Part shown: one piece after another, positions 1 through 20,724 of the stretch
Layout of the letters: each line of letters starts with the position of its first letter
How positions within the stretch are numbered: the first letter of the stretch is position 1
Source: Deinococcus phoenicis
Lineage (GTDB): Bacteria; Deinococcota; Deinococci; Deinococcales; Deinococcaceae
DNA: 64,000 bases
Reading direction: 5' to 3'
NCBI RefSeq assembly: GCF_000599865.1
Contig: NZ_JHAC01000008.1
Span: forward strand, 62,001 to 126,000
Notes under the pieces: model-generated
Database searches by the model: none
The model's input: only the letters and a program-made list of their open reading frames with translations
What the model was told of the DNA's origin: nothing
Translations under genes and position numbers: made by a program

Positions 1-1223
<1,223 letters not shown>

Positions 1224-1302
1224 CGGGAAGCGGTGCGCGGAATGCGGGGAAAAGAACCACCCCCCGCGCACGGCGGCCCGCCGAGCGCGTACCCTGCTGC
1301 TC

Positions 1303-1709
1303 ATGGACAGACCAGTCGTCTGCGTGGGGGCACTCGTATGGGGACCGGACGGACGGGTGCTGCTGGCCCGCACGACCAAGTGGCGCGGGCGGTGGGGCGT
1401 GCCGGGCGGCAAGGTGGAGGGGGGCGAGACGCTCGCGGACGCCGTGGCCCGCGAGTTCCGCGAGGAGACGGGGCTGGACCTGCGGGACGTGCGCTACGCC
1501 CAGATGCAGGAAGCGGTGCTGAGTGCCGAGTTCCACAAGCCCGCGCATATGCTGCTGGTGGACTTCTTCGCCCGGACGGACACGCACGACGTCACCCCGA
1601 ACGAGGAAATCGCGGAGTGGGCCTGGGTGCCGCTGGCAGAGGCGGCGGACTATCCGCTCAATACCGTGACGCGGACACTCGTGGCGCTGGCGCTGGCAAG
1701 GGAGGAAGC

Positions 1710-1713
<4 letters not shown>
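1303..1713 (+). CDS. Nudix hydrolase (MutT-like), 136 aa
   Basis: This is a compact Nudix pyrophosphatase acting on nucleoside-diphosphate-linked compounds. The complete Nudix box G-x5-E-x7-REFREETGL lies at about residues 34-57, preceded by the usual WGVPGGKVE segment. The length is typical of single-domain MutT relatives. A TACCCT hexamer at 1290-1295, 7 nt before the ATG, suggests a leaderless transcript. Its stop overlaps the GTG start of the next gene by 4 bp, so the two are probably co-translated. The substrate is unknown; Deinococcus genomes carry many Nudix paralogues. Confidence 0.85.
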
Positions 1714-2441
<728 letters not shown>

Positions 2442-2459
2442 CCGCTTTTCCGTGAACGC

Positions 2460-2499
2460 GAACAGCCACCGACCCACAGCCACAGATCGGTGGCTGTTC
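2460..2499. terminator. Intergenic hairpin between convergent genes
   Basis: A perfect 13-bp inverted repeat (2460-2472 with 2487-2499, loop 14 nt) sits between the convergent SDR and YbaY-like genes. There is no strong T tract, so it is called a bidirectional terminator by position and stem length only. Confidence 0.5.
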
Positions 2500-2515
2500 A
2501 CTCAGGCGACCAGGC

Positions 2516-2974
2516 TCAGCGGGCGGGCGTCACGCGCAGGTCCAGCATGGCGCTGCGGGTGCGGGGAAGTTCCTGGGCCTTGTTGCTGCTGTACAGCACG
2601 CGGCCATTGGGGCCGTTCACGCGGACGGTCACGGCATAGACGCGGCGGGGGTTCATGCGCGCCGGGTTGTACTGGAACTGGTAGGGGGTGGACAGGCGGG
2701 TGGCGGGAAAATCGACCTTCAGCAGGGTCTTGCCCGACCCGTTCAGGCGGGTCACGTCCTCCAGGCTGATCGTGACGGTGCTGCCCGACGGCAAGCGCAC
2801 ATTGTTGGGCGCCTGCACCCGGCCACTCACGACGCGCCAGCCCGCCGGCACGTCGGTCATGTTCGGCGTGGTGGTCTGCGTGGACGAGACGGTGGTGCGG
2901 GTAATGGTGATGCCCTGGGCGGAGACGGGGGCGGCGAACAGGGCGGCCAGCAGCAGAGCGGAAAGTCGTTTCAT
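2516..2974 (-). CDS. Exported YbaY-family (YscW-like) protein, 152 aa
   Basis: A small secreted protein. It starts with a Sec signal peptide ([19 protein letters not shown], cleavage about residue 19). The rest resembles the YbaY/YscW immunoglobulin-like fold: an [15 protein letters not shown] strand pair and a later [18 protein letters not shown] segment. No lipobox cysteine is present, so it is probably periplasmic rather than a lipoprotein. It is convergent with the upstream SDR and divergent from the glycosylase gene. The role is unknown in this family. Confidence 0.65.
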   Translation of the reverse strand: MKRLSALLLAALFAAPVSAQGITITRTTVSSTQTTTPNMTDVPAGWRVVSGRVQAPNNVRLPSGSTVTISLEDVTRLNGSGKTLLKVDFPATRLSTPYQFQYNPARMNPRRVYAVTVRVNGPNGRVLYSSNKAQELPRTRSAMLDLRVTPAR

Positions 2975-3093
2975 GCTGTCCACGCTAGGCCGACCCTCCG
3001 TCAGGTACGAGGGAAATCGGCGTATCTTTCCTTCACGTTCCCCGGCACACGGCTCATGAATCCGGGGCGGCCCCTGCGCTCCAATAGCCTCCC

Positions 3094-3777
3094 ATGACCA
3101 CCGATGCGCCCGGGCAGCCCGCCGTCTCCCCTCCCCTGACCGACCATGCGGCGGCACTGGCGTGGCTGTCGCGTGACCCGGATCTGGCCGGGGTGCTGGC
3201 CCGCCTCCCGCCCCTCCCGGTGCTGACCCCCACCGCGGACCCCTTCGGCACCCTGGTGCGGAGCGTGGTGGGGCAGCAGCTTTCCACCCGGGCGGCGGCC
3301 AGCATTCACGCGCGGGTGGCGGAGGCGCTGGGCGGCGTCTCCCCGGACACCCTGCTGCGGGCCGGGCCGGACCAGCTCCGGGCGCTGGGCCTCTCCTGGG
3401 CCAAGGTCCGCACCGTGCGGGCACTCGCGGACGCGGCCCTGACGGGTCAGGTGGACTTCGCGCAGCTGGCGACGTTGCCGGACGAGGCGGTGATCGCTGC
3501 CCTGACGCCGCTGCCGGGCATCGGACGCTGGACGGTGGAGATGTTCCTGATGTTCGGTCTGGCGCGGCCCGACGTGTTCAGCTTCGGGGACCTGGTGCTG
3601 CGTCAGGGCCTGGCACGCCTTTCTCCCGAGCTTCCGCCCGGCGCGGCGCAGCAGGAACGGGTGGAAGCGTGGTCGCCCTACCGCACGCTTGCGGCCCGTG
3701 TCCTGTGGGCGGAGGCGGCGCGGCTGCGGCTGGCCGCGAAAGGCGCGGGCGCTCCCCTACCCACCGACCCGCTCTGA
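3094..3777 (+). CDS. DNA-3-methyladenine glycosylase, AlkA type
   Basis: A base-excision repair glycosylase of the HhH-GPD superfamily that removes alkylated bases, 227 aa. The helix-hairpin-helix reads [16 protein letters not shown] (about residues 146-161) and is followed by [11 protein letters not shown], whose Asp is the expected catalytic residue. VGQQLST is the conserved motif near residue 52. It is shorter than E. coli AlkA because it lacks the N-terminal beta domain, as in other short bacterial AlkA2-like enzymes. It stands alone, convergent with the CRP-like gene. Confidence 0.85.
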   Translation: MTTDAPGQPAVSPPLTDHAAALAWLSRDPDLAGVLARLPPLPVLTPTADPFGTLVRSVVGQQLSTRAAASIHARVAEALGGVSPDTLLRAGPDQLRALGLSWAKVRTVRALADAALTGQVDFAQLATLPDEAVIAALTPLPGIGRWTVEMFLMFGLARPDVFSFGDLVLRQGLARLSPELPPGAAQQERVEAWSPYRTLAARVLWAEAARLRLAAKGAGAPLPTDPL

Positions 3778-3788
3778 CCCAGCCCGCG

Positions 3789-4478
<690 letters not shown>

Positions 4479-4562
4479 GATCCTGATCAGAATAGCCGAA
4501 AAGGTCACGTCCCACCCGGCTCTGCCGCCCCGCGCTAAAGAGACGGTGATGAGGCACACGTG

Positions 4563-4597
4563 ACTTTTGCCCCCAAAAGTTTTAGACTCGGTACAAT
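4563..4597 (+). promoter_or_regulatory. Operator-like palindrome and -10 element upstream of the acyl-CoA dehydrogenase
   Basis: A perfect 7-bp inverted repeat, ACTTTTG-cccc-CAAAAGT (4563-4580), ends 11 bp before a good -10 hexamer TACAAT (4592-4597). A poor -35 (TTGCCC, 19-bp spacing) lies inside the palindrome. This arrangement suits a repressor site. No regulator is identified. Confidence 0.5.
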
Positions 4598-4670
4598 CAA
4601 CTGTGCCGGATGCCGTCCTCAGAGCGCATGACGCGGGGGAGCGGCCTCCCGCGAGGAGGAGACGAGACCC

Positions 4671-6509
<1,839 letters not shown>

Positions 6510-6530
6510 AACCCCGCAGCCCCAAGGAAA

Positions 6531-6561
6531 GCCCCCGCCCGATGTCTGGGTGGGGGGTTCT
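6531..6561 (+). terminator. Hairpin after the acyl-CoA dehydrogenase
   Basis: GCCCCCGCCC (6531-6540) pairs with the G-rich arm at 6548-6557 across a 7-nt loop and is followed by a short pyrimidine tail. It lies between convergent genes and probably ends both. Confidence 0.45.
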
Positions 6562-6572
6562 CGTTGCTCGCC

Positions 6573-7256
6573 TCAGGCCGGAGGGGCACCCAGGAAGGAA
6601 TTGGTATTCCGCGCGATGCCCTGGAAACTCCCGGCGTCGGCCCCCGGCACACCCTGGAAGGCCAGCAGCGCGACCGTGCAGGGCTGGCCCCCCTCGCGGA
6701 CGCCCTCGGCGAAGGCCTCGTCCAGCAGGGCGCTGATCGCGTGGGCGAGCTGCTGATAGCGTTCCGGTGTCAGCCTGAGCGTGAGCCGGTCGAGGTGGGT
6801 GGGGAAGGCTTCGGCGGCGGGCATGGCCGGCAGGGGCTGGGGCCGGGCGGGGCGCTCGCGGTCGCCGAAGCCGTATACGTCCACCTCGCCCTCGTGCATC
6901 AGGTCCCAGGAACGTTCGTAGGCCTGCAGGAAGGCTTCCGACAGGTCGCGCAGGTCCGCCGTGCCGTTGCCCTCACTGTCCCCCGGCGGCAGCAGCTCCG
7001 AGGGAACGTGGAACTCACGGGCGGCGAGCTGGTAGAACACCTTCCCGCCCTCCCGCCCCGCCTCGACGAGCAGGCCCAGGTCCGCCAGCTTGCGGGCGTG
7101 GTGGTGGGCCAGGTTGGCGGCCATGCCCAGCCGCACCGCGACCTCACTGGGCGAGCGCGGCGCGAGAAACTGGGTCAGAAAGGGATGGTTCTGCCGCAGC
7201 GCACGCGCCACCGCCGGGTCGGTCACACGCTGCATCTCCTGCTGGGTCTGGGTCAT
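6573..7256 (-). CDS. ArsR-like winged-helix regulator with C-terminal effector region, 227 aa
   Basis: A transcriptional regulator. The first 90 residues form a winged helix of the ArsR type (SPSEVAVRLGMAANLAHHHARKL as helix-turn-helix, then a FYQLA wing). The remaining 130 residues have no signature that I recognise; they contain LRLTPERYQQL and an acidic helical stretch and probably bind an effector or dimerise. The start ATG lies in MTQTQQEMQ. It is convergent with the acyl-CoA dehydrogenase and divergent from the next SDR. Targets are unknown. Confidence 0.7.
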   Translation of the reverse strand: MTQTQQEMQRVTDPAVARALRQNHPFLTQFLAPRSPSEVAVRLGMAANLAHHHARKLADLGLLVEAGREGGKVFYQLAAREFHVPSELLPPGDSEGNGTADLRDLSEAFLQAYERSWDLMHEGEVDVYGFGDRERPARPQPLPAMPAAEAFPTHLDRLTLRLTPERYQQLAHAISALLDEAFAEGVREGGQPCTVALLAFQGVPGADAGSFQGIARNTNSFLGAPPA

Positions 7257-7482
7257 GCCCTCAGCGTGGCAGACCGCGTTTCAGTGGGCGAGAGGCGGGA
7301 CTGAAAGGGCGAACCTGGGCGGGCGGCTCTCTGTCTACCTCCGGTTCCCGGGTTGGGGATGACGCAGACAGCCGGGCGGCGAGCCACAGCCCGGCAAAGA
7401 ACTGGGCCGGCGTCCCCATCCTCGCCCCTCACCGTGAGGCCCTTAAGGAAGCCTGAACGCGCCGGGCCGTTAGGCTATGGGT

Positions 7483-8160
7483 ATGGCGAACCTCAGCTCC
7501 TCGACAATCATGCTCACGGGGGCGGGCGGCGCGCTGGCGACCGCTGTTGCCCAGGAACTGGAGGACGCGGGCGCGCAGCTCGTGCTGGTGGGGCGCGGCG
7601 AGGCCCTGGCCCGCGCCGCCGACCGCATCCCCGCCACCGAGGTCCTGGACCTGGACCTGACCGACCCCGCCAGTGTGGACGCGCTGCGGAAGGTGAAGGT
7701 GGACGCGCTGGTGCATACCGTGGGGGCCTACGCGGCGCAGGACGTGCAGAAAGCCACCGACGAGGACCTGCGCACCATGTTCGACGCGAACATGCTGACC
7801 CTCTTTCACGCCGTGCAGGGCGTCTTGCCCCACATGCTGCGGCAGAAAGACGGGATGATTATGGGCGTCAGCGCCGGGCAGGCCGCCCGCCTGAGTGGCC
7901 CGAAAGCGGCGCTGTACACGGCCAGCAAGGCCGCCGTCGCCGCCTACGTCCTGAGCCTGCACGACGAACTCAAGGCCCGGGGCGTGCGCGGCTGCGTGCT
8001 GTATCCCATGGGCGCGATCGACACCCCCAAAAACCGCGACGCGGGCCTGAGCTGGGATCACCTGATCGACCCGCGCGGCTTGGCCAAGAGTGTCGCCCAC
8101 GCCCTGACCCGCCCCGACCGGGCACACGTGACAGAGCTGAAGGTCTACCCCGACGCCTGA
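7483..8160 (+). CDS. SDR-family oxidoreductase, 225 aa
   Basis: A short-chain dehydrogenase with a TGAGGALA glycine motif near the N terminus and an intact catalytic set: Ser in GVSAGQ and YTASK (about residues 146-150). Two in-frame ATGs exist, at 7477 and 7483. The second lies 6 nt after a TAGGCT hexamer (7471-7476) and fits the leaderless pattern of this genome, so I prefer it. A hairpin CCGGCG/CGCCGG follows the stop. The substrate cannot be predicted. Confidence 0.8.
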   Translation: MANLSSSTIMLTGAGGALATAVAQELEDAGAQLVLVGRGEALARAADRIPATEVLDLDLTDPASVDALRKVKVDALVHTVGAYAAQDVQKATDEDLRTMFDANMLTLFHAVQGVLPHMLRQKDGMIMGVSAGQAARLSGPKAALYTASKAAVAAYVLSLHDELKARGVRGCVLYPMGAIDTPKNRDAGLSWDHLIDPRGLAKSVAHALTRPDRAHVTELKVYPDA

Positions 8161-8379
8161 ACCGGCGGCCCCGGTTCGCCGGCAGACGTTCATCTGAAGT
8201 TAAGATTCCTCTCTTTTGGGGGCCACCGGTGATCCGATCCGGGGGAAGCCGCATAGAGACAGGATGAAGCGGCGCAAGGGTGGCCCAGGTGGCCCCCGCG
8301 TGACGGGTTCGCCTTGTGACGGACCTGTGGTCTTCGTCGTCCGTCCCGTTTCTTCCTTCTCGTTTCCGGAGGTTTCCAC
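8161..8379 (+). promoter_or_regulatory. 219-bp upstream region of the ferritin-like lipoprotein gene
   Basis: There is no gene here. It holds a GC-rich hairpin directly after the SDR stop (8163-8182), a possible -10 (TAAGAT, 8201-8206) and, at its end, a GGAGG ribosome-binding site (8368-8372) 7 nt before the ATG. The gene therefore has a leader and an SD, unlike many neighbours. No palindrome resembling the DdrO radiation/desiccation motif was noticed by eye. Confidence 0.4.
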
Positions 8380-9345
<966 letters not shown>

Positions 9346-9359
9346 CCCACTTCGGAACT

Positions 9360-9394
9360 GCGCGCCGGGCAGCGATGCTCCGGCGCGCGGTCTT

Positions 9395-9396
<2 letters not shown>
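9360..9396 (+). terminator. Rho-independent terminator of the ferritin-like gene
   Basis: A 9-bp GC stem (9360-9368 with 9380-9388, 11-nt loop) is followed by GGTCTTTT. It lies 15 bp after the stop. Confidence 0.8.
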
Positions 9397-10063
<667 letters not shown>

Positions 10064-10155
10064 GGGGGCAGTGTAGGGTGCGGGCCGCGCCCTTCAACTT
10101 GCGCTTCAACTTTCGGGGGACGCCTCGCCCCCGCTCTGACCGTTAGGCTGAAGCA

Positions 10156-10767
<612 letters not shown>

Positions 10768-10855
10768 GCGGCGGGCACGGCGGGGAACAGCCGGAAAAGG
10801 GGGCAACCCAGCGGTCTCCCCTTTCCCGTGGGGCCTGTGGCGCGGCCTGCCCCCG

Positions 10856-11827
<972 letters not shown>

Positions 11828-11834
11828 CCCACCG

Positions 11835-12019
11835 TCAGCGGCGGCGCCGCAGGGCCGCCCACACCAGCGCCAGGACGAAGACCAGCACGGTCAGCGGCAG
11901 TTCCGCGACCAGCGCGTCCGCGAGGGGCAGCCCCGCCCGCGTGCGCTGTACGGTCCCGATCCCCATCCACAGCAGCGCCGCCAGAATCGCCGGGAACAGC
12001 GTGGCGGCAGAAAAGGGCT

Positions 12020-12023
<4 letters not shown>
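11835..12023 (-). CDS. Small two-helix membrane protein coupled to hemC, 62 aa
   Basis: A short protein that starts at GTG 12023 inside the hemC stop (4-bp GTGA overlap), so it is translationally coupled. It has two hydrophobic segments: [16 protein letters not shown] and [15 protein letters not shown]. It ends in an arginine-rich tail, so it is predicted to span the membrane twice. No family was recognised. The overlap with hemC supports it being a real gene. Confidence 0.6.
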
Positions 12024-12964
<941 letters not shown>

Positions 12965-13069
12965 GACGGTGCCCGGGGGTTGCGGGCCGGGCAGGTCACA
13001 TACCGGACAGGTCATATAAAGGGAATCTCAGGGCCATCTCCCCCCGCCCCGCCCCCTACACTGCCCCCT

Positions 13070-14371
<1,302 letters not shown>

Positions 14372-14432
14372 CTCTTTCGCCTTGCAGCGCCGCTGGCCCG
14401 GCCAGGGGACGGACGAAAGGTTCCGTGTTCTT

Positions 14433-14560
14433 TAGAGCATTTGTCCGAATTACACCGTTGGAGGGAAAGCGCCTCCAACGGTTCCATTCTCCCAAACGCT
14501 CTCCCTCTTTCACTCGCTCCGCTCGGTCAAAAAGAAGGTCTCTTTTTGACAAATGCTCTA
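14433..14560 (+). mobile_element. MITE-like repeat, copy 1 (128 bp)
   Basis: Non-coding element with perfect 13-bp terminal inverted repeats TAGAGCATTTGTC / GACAAATGCTCTA, beginning and ending in TA. Inside are two hairpins: CCGTTGGAGG...CCTCCAACGG, and GTCAAAAAGA with TCTTTTTGAC around the loop AGGTC. The same element recurs at 28737, 59704 (inverted) and 60666 (inverted). The TA ends fit mobilisation by a Tc1/IS630-type transposase. Its right end provides the TAG stop codon of the DinB gene on the minus strand. Confidence 0.85.
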
Positions 14561-15118
14561 GAGGTCCTTGTCCGTCCCGGAGTCGTCCGCTACCTCGTCG
14601 CCCATGCCGGGCGTGGGCTGGGGCCGGATGAAGCGCAGGTAGTCCAGCCAGGGCGGCGTGTGGCCCAGTTGCCGGATCAAGAGCGCGATCTGCGCGGTGT
14701 GGCGGACCTCGTGCGTCATCACGTTCCACAGCAGGTGATCCAGGGTGACGGTGTCGCTGGCCGGGTCGTCCTGCACCAGCTTGACCGGGCGGGAGAGGTC
14801 GGGCGCACTGTCCAGGAAGGTCCGGGTTCTGCTCCCGACGTCCTGCCCGTACTGGGTGATCCAGGCCAGGTCGTACTGCTCGGCGCGCGGCTGCACCCAG
14901 TCATGCGGGTAGCTGGACGCCACACCGTCACCGAGCGCGATGGTATGCACCCAGTGGTCTTCCACGTCCACGACATGCAGGAGCAGGTCCTTGATGTTGT
15001 GGAAGCGGTCCCCGTCGATCATGGGGCGGTCCAGATCGGCGGCGGGAAGCGCCCGCAAAAAGTTCCACAGCTGCTCACGCGCGGCAGAAAGGTAGGCGTA
15101 GTACTCGCGGACGTTCAT
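14558..15118 (-). CDS. DinB-family protein, 186 aa
   Basis: A four-helix-bundle protein of the DinB/YfiT-like metalloenzyme superfamily. These typically bind one metal through three histidines and may act as thiol transferases. The likely ligands are His in [12 protein letters not shown] and the pair in [19 protein letters not shown] (about residues 135-153). The ATG context is clear. Its stop codon TAG is the first three bases of the MITE, so the natural C terminus may have changed on insertion. Substrate unknown. Confidence 0.8.
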   Translation of the reverse strand: MNVREYYAYLSAAREQLWNFLRALPAADLDRPMIDGDRFHNIKDLLLHVVDVEDHWVHTIALGDGVASSYPHDWVQPRAEQYDLAWITQYGQDVGSRTRTFLDSAPDLSRPVKLVQDDPASDTVTLDHLLWNVMTHEVRHTAQIALLIRQLGHTPPWLDYLRFIRPQPTPGMGDEVADDSGTDKDL

Positions 15119-15163
15119 GGGTGCCTCACAGCATACCTGCTCTGCGGCGGCGGGCCTCGAAGA

Positions 15164-16192
15164 TCAGGGGGCGCTCAGGGCCACGTGTTCTTCATGCTCT
15201 GCGGGGGGCGGCCCGGGGCGTGGGGCCGGGTGTGGTGGGCCTTGCCACAGCGGCGCGAGTGCCCGTTCCACATCCTCCAGCGTGTTCACCTGCACCAGCG
15301 CCTCACGCAGCTCGGGGTGGTCGGGGAGGTACTGGTGCAGCACCTTCCGCAGGGGGCGCACGCTGAGCAGGCCAAAGCGGTCCGCGCCGTAAAAGGCGAC
15401 GTGGAGCTGGGCGTGCCGCAGGGCCGTGCGGGCACGTTCCCGCGCGTCCGGGCGGGTGTCCTCGCCGGTGGCGAGCGCCCGGAAGAGCCAGGGGTTGCCG
15501 ACCGCGCCGCGACCGATCATCACGGCGGCCACCCCGGCCTTCCGGCGGGCGCGGGCCTGGGGCGCACTCCGCACGTCCCCGCTGCCCACCACCGGCACGG
15601 CCACGCTGGCCGCGACGCGGGCGATGGCGTCCCAGTCGGCCTCGCCGGTGTACCGCTGCGCGCTGGTGCGGCCATGCACGGTGATGAGACTGACCCCGGC
15701 CGCCGCCAGCCCCTGCGCGACCTCCACGCTGCGGTCAGCGTCCCAGCCCAGGCGAATCTTGGCGCTCACGTCGAGCGGGGTCGCCGCGCGCATGGCCCGC
15801 ACCAGGTCATAGGCCACCTCCGGGGTCTGGAGCAGGCAGGCTCCCCCCCGCCCCTTGACCTTGGGCACCGGGCACCCCATGTTCAGGTCGAGGGCGGCGG
15901 GCGCAAACCAGGCTTCGGCCCGGCCGACCGCCTGGGCCAGAATGTCCGGCTCCGCGCCGAACAGCTGCACCACGCGCCCCTGTTCGCCGGGGTAGGGACG
16001 GCCCAGCGTGAGTTTCTCGGATTCGCCCCCCAGCACCAGGCCGCGCGAGCTGATCATCTCGCTGACGGTCCAGAGCGCCCCCTGCTCGGCGGCGAGCTGG
16101 CGCATCGGCGCGTCGCTGTAGCCCGCCATCGGCGCGAGGACGGCCCCCGCCTGCGCGAGGCGGCGGGCGTAGAAGCCGGGACCGGGGGTCAT
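15164..16192 (-). CDS. tRNA-dihydrouridine synthase
   Basis: An FMN enzyme that reduces uridine in the tRNA D-loop, 342 aa. Motifs are [15 protein letters not shown] at the start, the active-site [19 protein letters not shown] (about residues 93-111), FMN-binding [12 protein letters not shown] and GSGDVRS, then [14 protein letters not shown] chose ATG 16192 because TACCCT lies 6 nt upstream and the family's N terminus starts there; a longer reading to 16216 is less likely. The C-terminal tail is proline-rich and poorly conserved. Which D-loop position it modifies cannot be told. Confidence 0.9.
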   Translation of the reverse strand: MTPGPGFYARRLAQAGAVLAPMAGYSDAPMRQLAAEQGALWTVSEMISSRGLVLGGESEKLTLGRPYPGEQGRVVQLFGAEPDILAQAVGRAEAWFAPAALDLNMGCPVPKVKGRGGACLLQTPEVAYDLVRAMRAATPLDVSAKIRLGWDADRSVEVAQGLAAAGVSLITVHGRTSAQRYTGEADWDAIARVAASVAVPVVGSGDVRSAPQARARRKAGVAAVMIGRGAVGNPWLFRALATGEDTRPDARERARTALRHAQLHVAFYGADRFGLLSVRPLRKVLHQYLPDHPELREALVQVNTLEDVERALAPLWQGPPHPAPRPGPPPAEHEEHVALSAP

Positions 16193-16354
16193 CCCGGCAG
16201 GGTAGCGCAGCCTCACCCCCGGCGTGTGAAGTGAGCCTCAAGTCCCTGTGGTGGCCGGTTTCACGCTTGGGGACCTGGGGAGAGAGGTATGCTGCACCCA
16301 GTCCGGCCTATCTCACCCCCCACAACCCCGCCCGCCGGACGGGAGGCTCAGACC

Positions 16355-16861
16355 TTGAACGTCACGCCGCTGGCGCTCCACCATGCGCCGCTGCTCCACA
16401 CGCTGTACGCCGCCGCTCCCGGTTACTTCGAGCTGCTCGGTACGCGCGTTCCCAGTCTCAGTGAGGTCGAGCGTGACGTGGAAATCGCGCTGCTCGACCC
16501 GCGCCGCCGCCTGGAACTCCTGTTCGGCCCCGCCGGTGATCTGATCGGTAGCCTCGACTGCAAGCGCGATTACCCGGAACCCGGCGACCTGACCATCAAC
16601 CTGCTGCTGATCCGGGAAGACCGGCAGTCCCAGGGCCTCGGCCGCCAGGCGGTGCGCGAGCTGGAAGCGCGCGTGCCGCCCGGAACCACCCGGATTCTCG
16701 CCAGCGTGCTGGGGGACAACCCGCGCGGCGCACGCTTCTGGGAACGCCTGGGGTACACCTTCGCGCTCGACGCCCGGCCGGTCATGACCTGGTACGCCAA
16801 ACCCGTCGTCGCACCCCCGGTTCAGGCGGGCCGCAAGACGCTGAGCCTCGCCAGCGACTGA
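16355..16861 (+). CDS. GNAT-family N-acetyltransferase
   Basis: A 168-aa acetyl-CoA-dependent acyltransferase. The acetyl-CoA loop is [18 protein letters not shown] (about residues 85-102), followed by the typical [13 protein letters not shown] segment. I prefer the TTG at 16355 because a GGGAGG Shine-Dalgarno lies 8 nt before it and the GNAT domain starts there. An in-frame ATG at 16289 would add 22 proline-rich residues. Substrate unknown. Confidence 0.75.
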   Translation: MNVTPLALHHAPLLHTLYAAAPGYFELLGTRVPSLSEVERDVEIALLDPRRRLELLFGPAGDLIGSLDCKRDYPEPGDLTINLLLIREDRQSQGLGRQAVRELEARVPPGTTRILASVLGDNPRGARFWERLGYTFALDARPVMTWYAKPVVAPPVQAGRKTLSLASD

Positions 16862-16913
16862 AGGCGGCGCGAGGCCCCCGCTCCCCGCTCTACAGCTTTG
16901 TAGACTGTCCCCC

Positions 16914-17663
16914 GTGATCGTGAAATACGGCGGGAACGCCATGAAGAGCGTGGCGCTGCGGCGCGCCGTCGCCGGGGAGATCGCGGCGCTGCGCGGCACG
17001 CAGCCGGTCGTGGTGGTGCATGGGGGCGGCCCGGTGATCGAGCGTGAACTCGCGGCGCGCGGCCTGCCCAGCGCGTTCCGGGACGGCCTGCGCGTGACCA
17101 CGCCGGACGCGATGGACGTGGTCGAGATGGCGCTGTGCCAGCTCAACAAGCAGCTCAGCCAGGAGGTGGGCGGTGCGGTGGGCCTGATGGGCCGGGACAG
17201 CGACCTGCTGGTGGCCGAGGTGCTGGACCCCGCACTGGGCCGCGTGGGCCGCGTGACCGGGGTGAATGCGGCGCTGCTCCGCACCCTGCTCGGCGCGGGA
17301 ATCACGCCGGTCGTGGGCTGCGTGGCCGTGGGGCCGGATGGGGGCGCGCTGAACGTGAATGCCGACACCGCCGCCGGGGCAGTGGCCGGGGCGCTGGGCC
17401 ACGGCATCGTGTTCCTGACCGATGTGGACGGCGTATACCGGGCCTACCCCGACCCGGCCAGCCTGACCCCCCACCTCACCCGCGCCGGGGCCGAGGCGGG
17501 CATCGCGGAAGGCTGGATCGCCGGGGGCATGATTCCAAAGGTACGGGCTGCGCTCGTCGCCCTGGACGCCGGGGCACCCTTCGCGGTGATCGCCAGCGGC
17601 ATGACGGCGGGGGTGCTGGCCGCCGCCGCGCGGGGTGAGGCGGGCACGCGAATCACGCCCTGA
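16914..17663 (+). CDS. argB: Acetylglutamate kinase (amino-acid kinase family)
   Basis: Phosphorylates N-acetylglutamate, the second step of arginine synthesis; 249 aa. It begins with the glycine motif VKYGGNAMK and has [10 protein letters not shown], then [29 protein letters not shown] in three parts (about residues 144-172), and ends with the [13 protein letters not shown] segment. A related LysW-dependent aminoadipate kinase exists in this phylum, and the two can be confused. It starts at GTG 16914, 7 nt after TAGACT. It stands alone rather than in an arg operon. Confidence 0.85.
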   Translation: MIVKYGGNAMKSVALRRAVAGEIAALRGTQPVVVVHGGGPVIERELAARGLPSAFRDGLRVTTPDAMDVVEMALCQLNKQLSQEVGGAVGLMGRDSDLLVAEVLDPALGRVGRVTGVNAALLRTLLGAGITPVVGCVAVGPDGGALNVNADTAAGAVAGALGHGIVFLTDVDGVYRAYPDPASLTPHLTRAGAEAGIAEGWIAGGMIPKVRAALVALDAGAPFAVIASGMTAGVLAAAARGEAGTRITP

Positions 17664-17699
17664 AAGCGCCAGCCTCTGCTTTCCTTACCGCGTGTTTCC

Positions 17700-18266
<567 letters not shown>

Positions 18267-18297
18267 GGGGAGGACTGTAGCCCACGCCCGGGGAGGC

Positions 18298-19409
<1,112 letters not shown>

Positions 19410-19413
<4 letters not shown>

Positions 19414-19949
19414 TCCGTCCCCGCTTCCGGGTGGCCCTCGAAGAACGGTTCATCCAGCACGGCCCGGGTCTGCTGCTGGCGGAAGGCGTTCAGGCGTTCG
19501 CGCACGCGTTCATCCGTCGTGGCGAGGAGGGCGGCGGCAAAGAGGGCCGCGTTTTTCGCCCCCGCCGCGCCGATGGCAAAGGTCGCCACCGGAATCCCGG
19601 CGGGCATCTGCACGATGCTCAGCAGGCTGTCCTGACCGCTCAGGGCGCGGGACTGGACCGGCACGCCCAGCACCGGCACCCGCGTGAAGGCCGCCAGCAT
19701 TCCCGGCAGATGCGCCGCGCCGCCCGCCCCCGCGATGATGCAGCTCAGGTTCAGGCGCTCGGCCCGTGAGGCGTAAGTGGCGAGTAGCTGCGGCGTGCGG
19801 TGCGCCGACAGCACCCGCACCTCATACGCGACGCCCAGGTCACGCAGCACGTCCAGCGCGCCCCCCATCGTCTCGAAATCGCTCCTCGACCCCATCACCA
19901 CGCCCACGCGCGGGGCGGCGGGTGGTCCTGCTGGCTGTCCGTGCGTCAC
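19410..19949 (-). CDS. purE: N5-CAIR mutase
   Basis: Class I PurE converting N5-CAIR to CAIR. The core motifs are [23 protein letters not shown] and [13 protein letters not shown], with the catalytic His in SAHRTP. The N-terminal [15 protein letters not shown] leader is longer than usual. I chose GTG 19949 because TAGGAT lies exactly 7 nt before it; the hexamer overlaps an alternative ATG at 19958. 179 aa. It forms an operon with purK. Confidence 0.93.
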
Positions 19950-20000
19950 GGCCCGCATCCTAGCGCGGGGTCCTGTATCCAACGCGGAGTACTGTGGCCC

Positions 20001-20705
20001 ATGCGCGTTCAGGACATGAACTGGGAACAGGTGGAAACGTATCTGGGGCGGGACGACCGCTGCGTCCTGCCGCTGGGCTGCACCGAACAGCACGCCACGC
20101 TGAGTCTCGCCACCGACAGCCGGCTGGCCGGGCGGGTCGCGGCGGAGGCGGCCGGGCCGCTGGGCATCCCGGTCTTTCCCGTCCTCGCCTACGGCATCAC
20201 GCCCGGCTTCACGGCGTATCCCGGCACGGTCAGCCTGCGGGTCAGCACTTACCTGGCCCTGCTGGACGACCTGCTGAGCGGCCTCCACGCGCAGGGCTTC
20301 CGGCGCATCCTGGTGGTGAACGGCCACGGCGGGAACACGCCCGGTCAGGGCTGGCTGGGCGAGTGGCTTTCCGGCCATCCGGAGGCGCGGGTACAGTGGC
20401 ACAACTGGTGGAACGCACCGCGCACCTGGGCCGCCGTGCAGGCCACCGATCCCCTCGCCAGCCACGCGAGCTGGATGGAGAACTTCCCGTGGACACGTCT
20501 GGCTGATGTCGCGGCTCCCGAGGAACGCAAACCCCTGGTGGACCTCGCGCAGCTCCGGCAACTGCCGCCCCGGCGCGTCCGCGAGGTGCTGGGCGACGGC
20601 AACTACGGCGGCTTGCACGTGCGCCCCGACGGGGAGATGCTCGCCATCTGGCAGGAAGCCGTGCTGGAAACGCGGGCGCTGCTGGAAGGCGGGTGGGCGG
20701 ACTGA
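20001..20705 (+). CDS. Creatininase-family amidohydrolase
   Basis: A 234-aa member of the creatininase/formamide-hydrolase family. Metal-binding residues are seen in [17 protein letters not shown] (Glu, His, Asp) and VVNGHGGN (His). The first motif is one residue shorter than the common EQHGPHLP form. Relatives include creatininases and mycofactocin or coenzyme-related amidases, so the substrate is open. TACTGT ends 5 nt before the ATG. It is divergent from purE and 19 bp before folC, so it may be co-transcribed with folC. Confidence 0.75.
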   Translation: MRVQDMNWEQVETYLGRDDRCVLPLGCTEQHATLSLATDSRLAGRVAAEAAGPLGIPVFPVLAYGITPGFTAYPGTVSLRVSTYLALLDDLLSGLHAQGFRRILVVNGHGGNTPGQGWLGEWLSGHPEARVQWHNWWNAPRTWAAVQATDPLASHASWMENFPWTRLADVAAPEERKPLVDLAQLRQLPPRRVREVLGDGNYGGLHVRPDGEMLAIWQEAVLETRALLEGGWAD

Positions 20706-20724
20706 CCTGCGCTAGCTTTGGCCC

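Noticed and set aside
8161..8379. DdrO-type radiation/desiccation palindrome upstream of the ferritin-like gene
   Set aside because: Looked for because of the desiccation-related family; no matching 17-bp palindrome was seen by eye.
14425..14631. Short open frames across the MITE copies that share an RAFVRITPLEG-like peptide
   Set aside because: The frames arise because the repeat has no stops in that phase; the copies are not bounded by conserved starts, SDs or stops, and hairpins rather than codons are conserved.
19956..19958. ATG 19958 as the purE start
   Set aside because: The TAGGAT hexamer overlaps it and GTG 19949 has the standard 7-nt spacing; the choice remains an inference.
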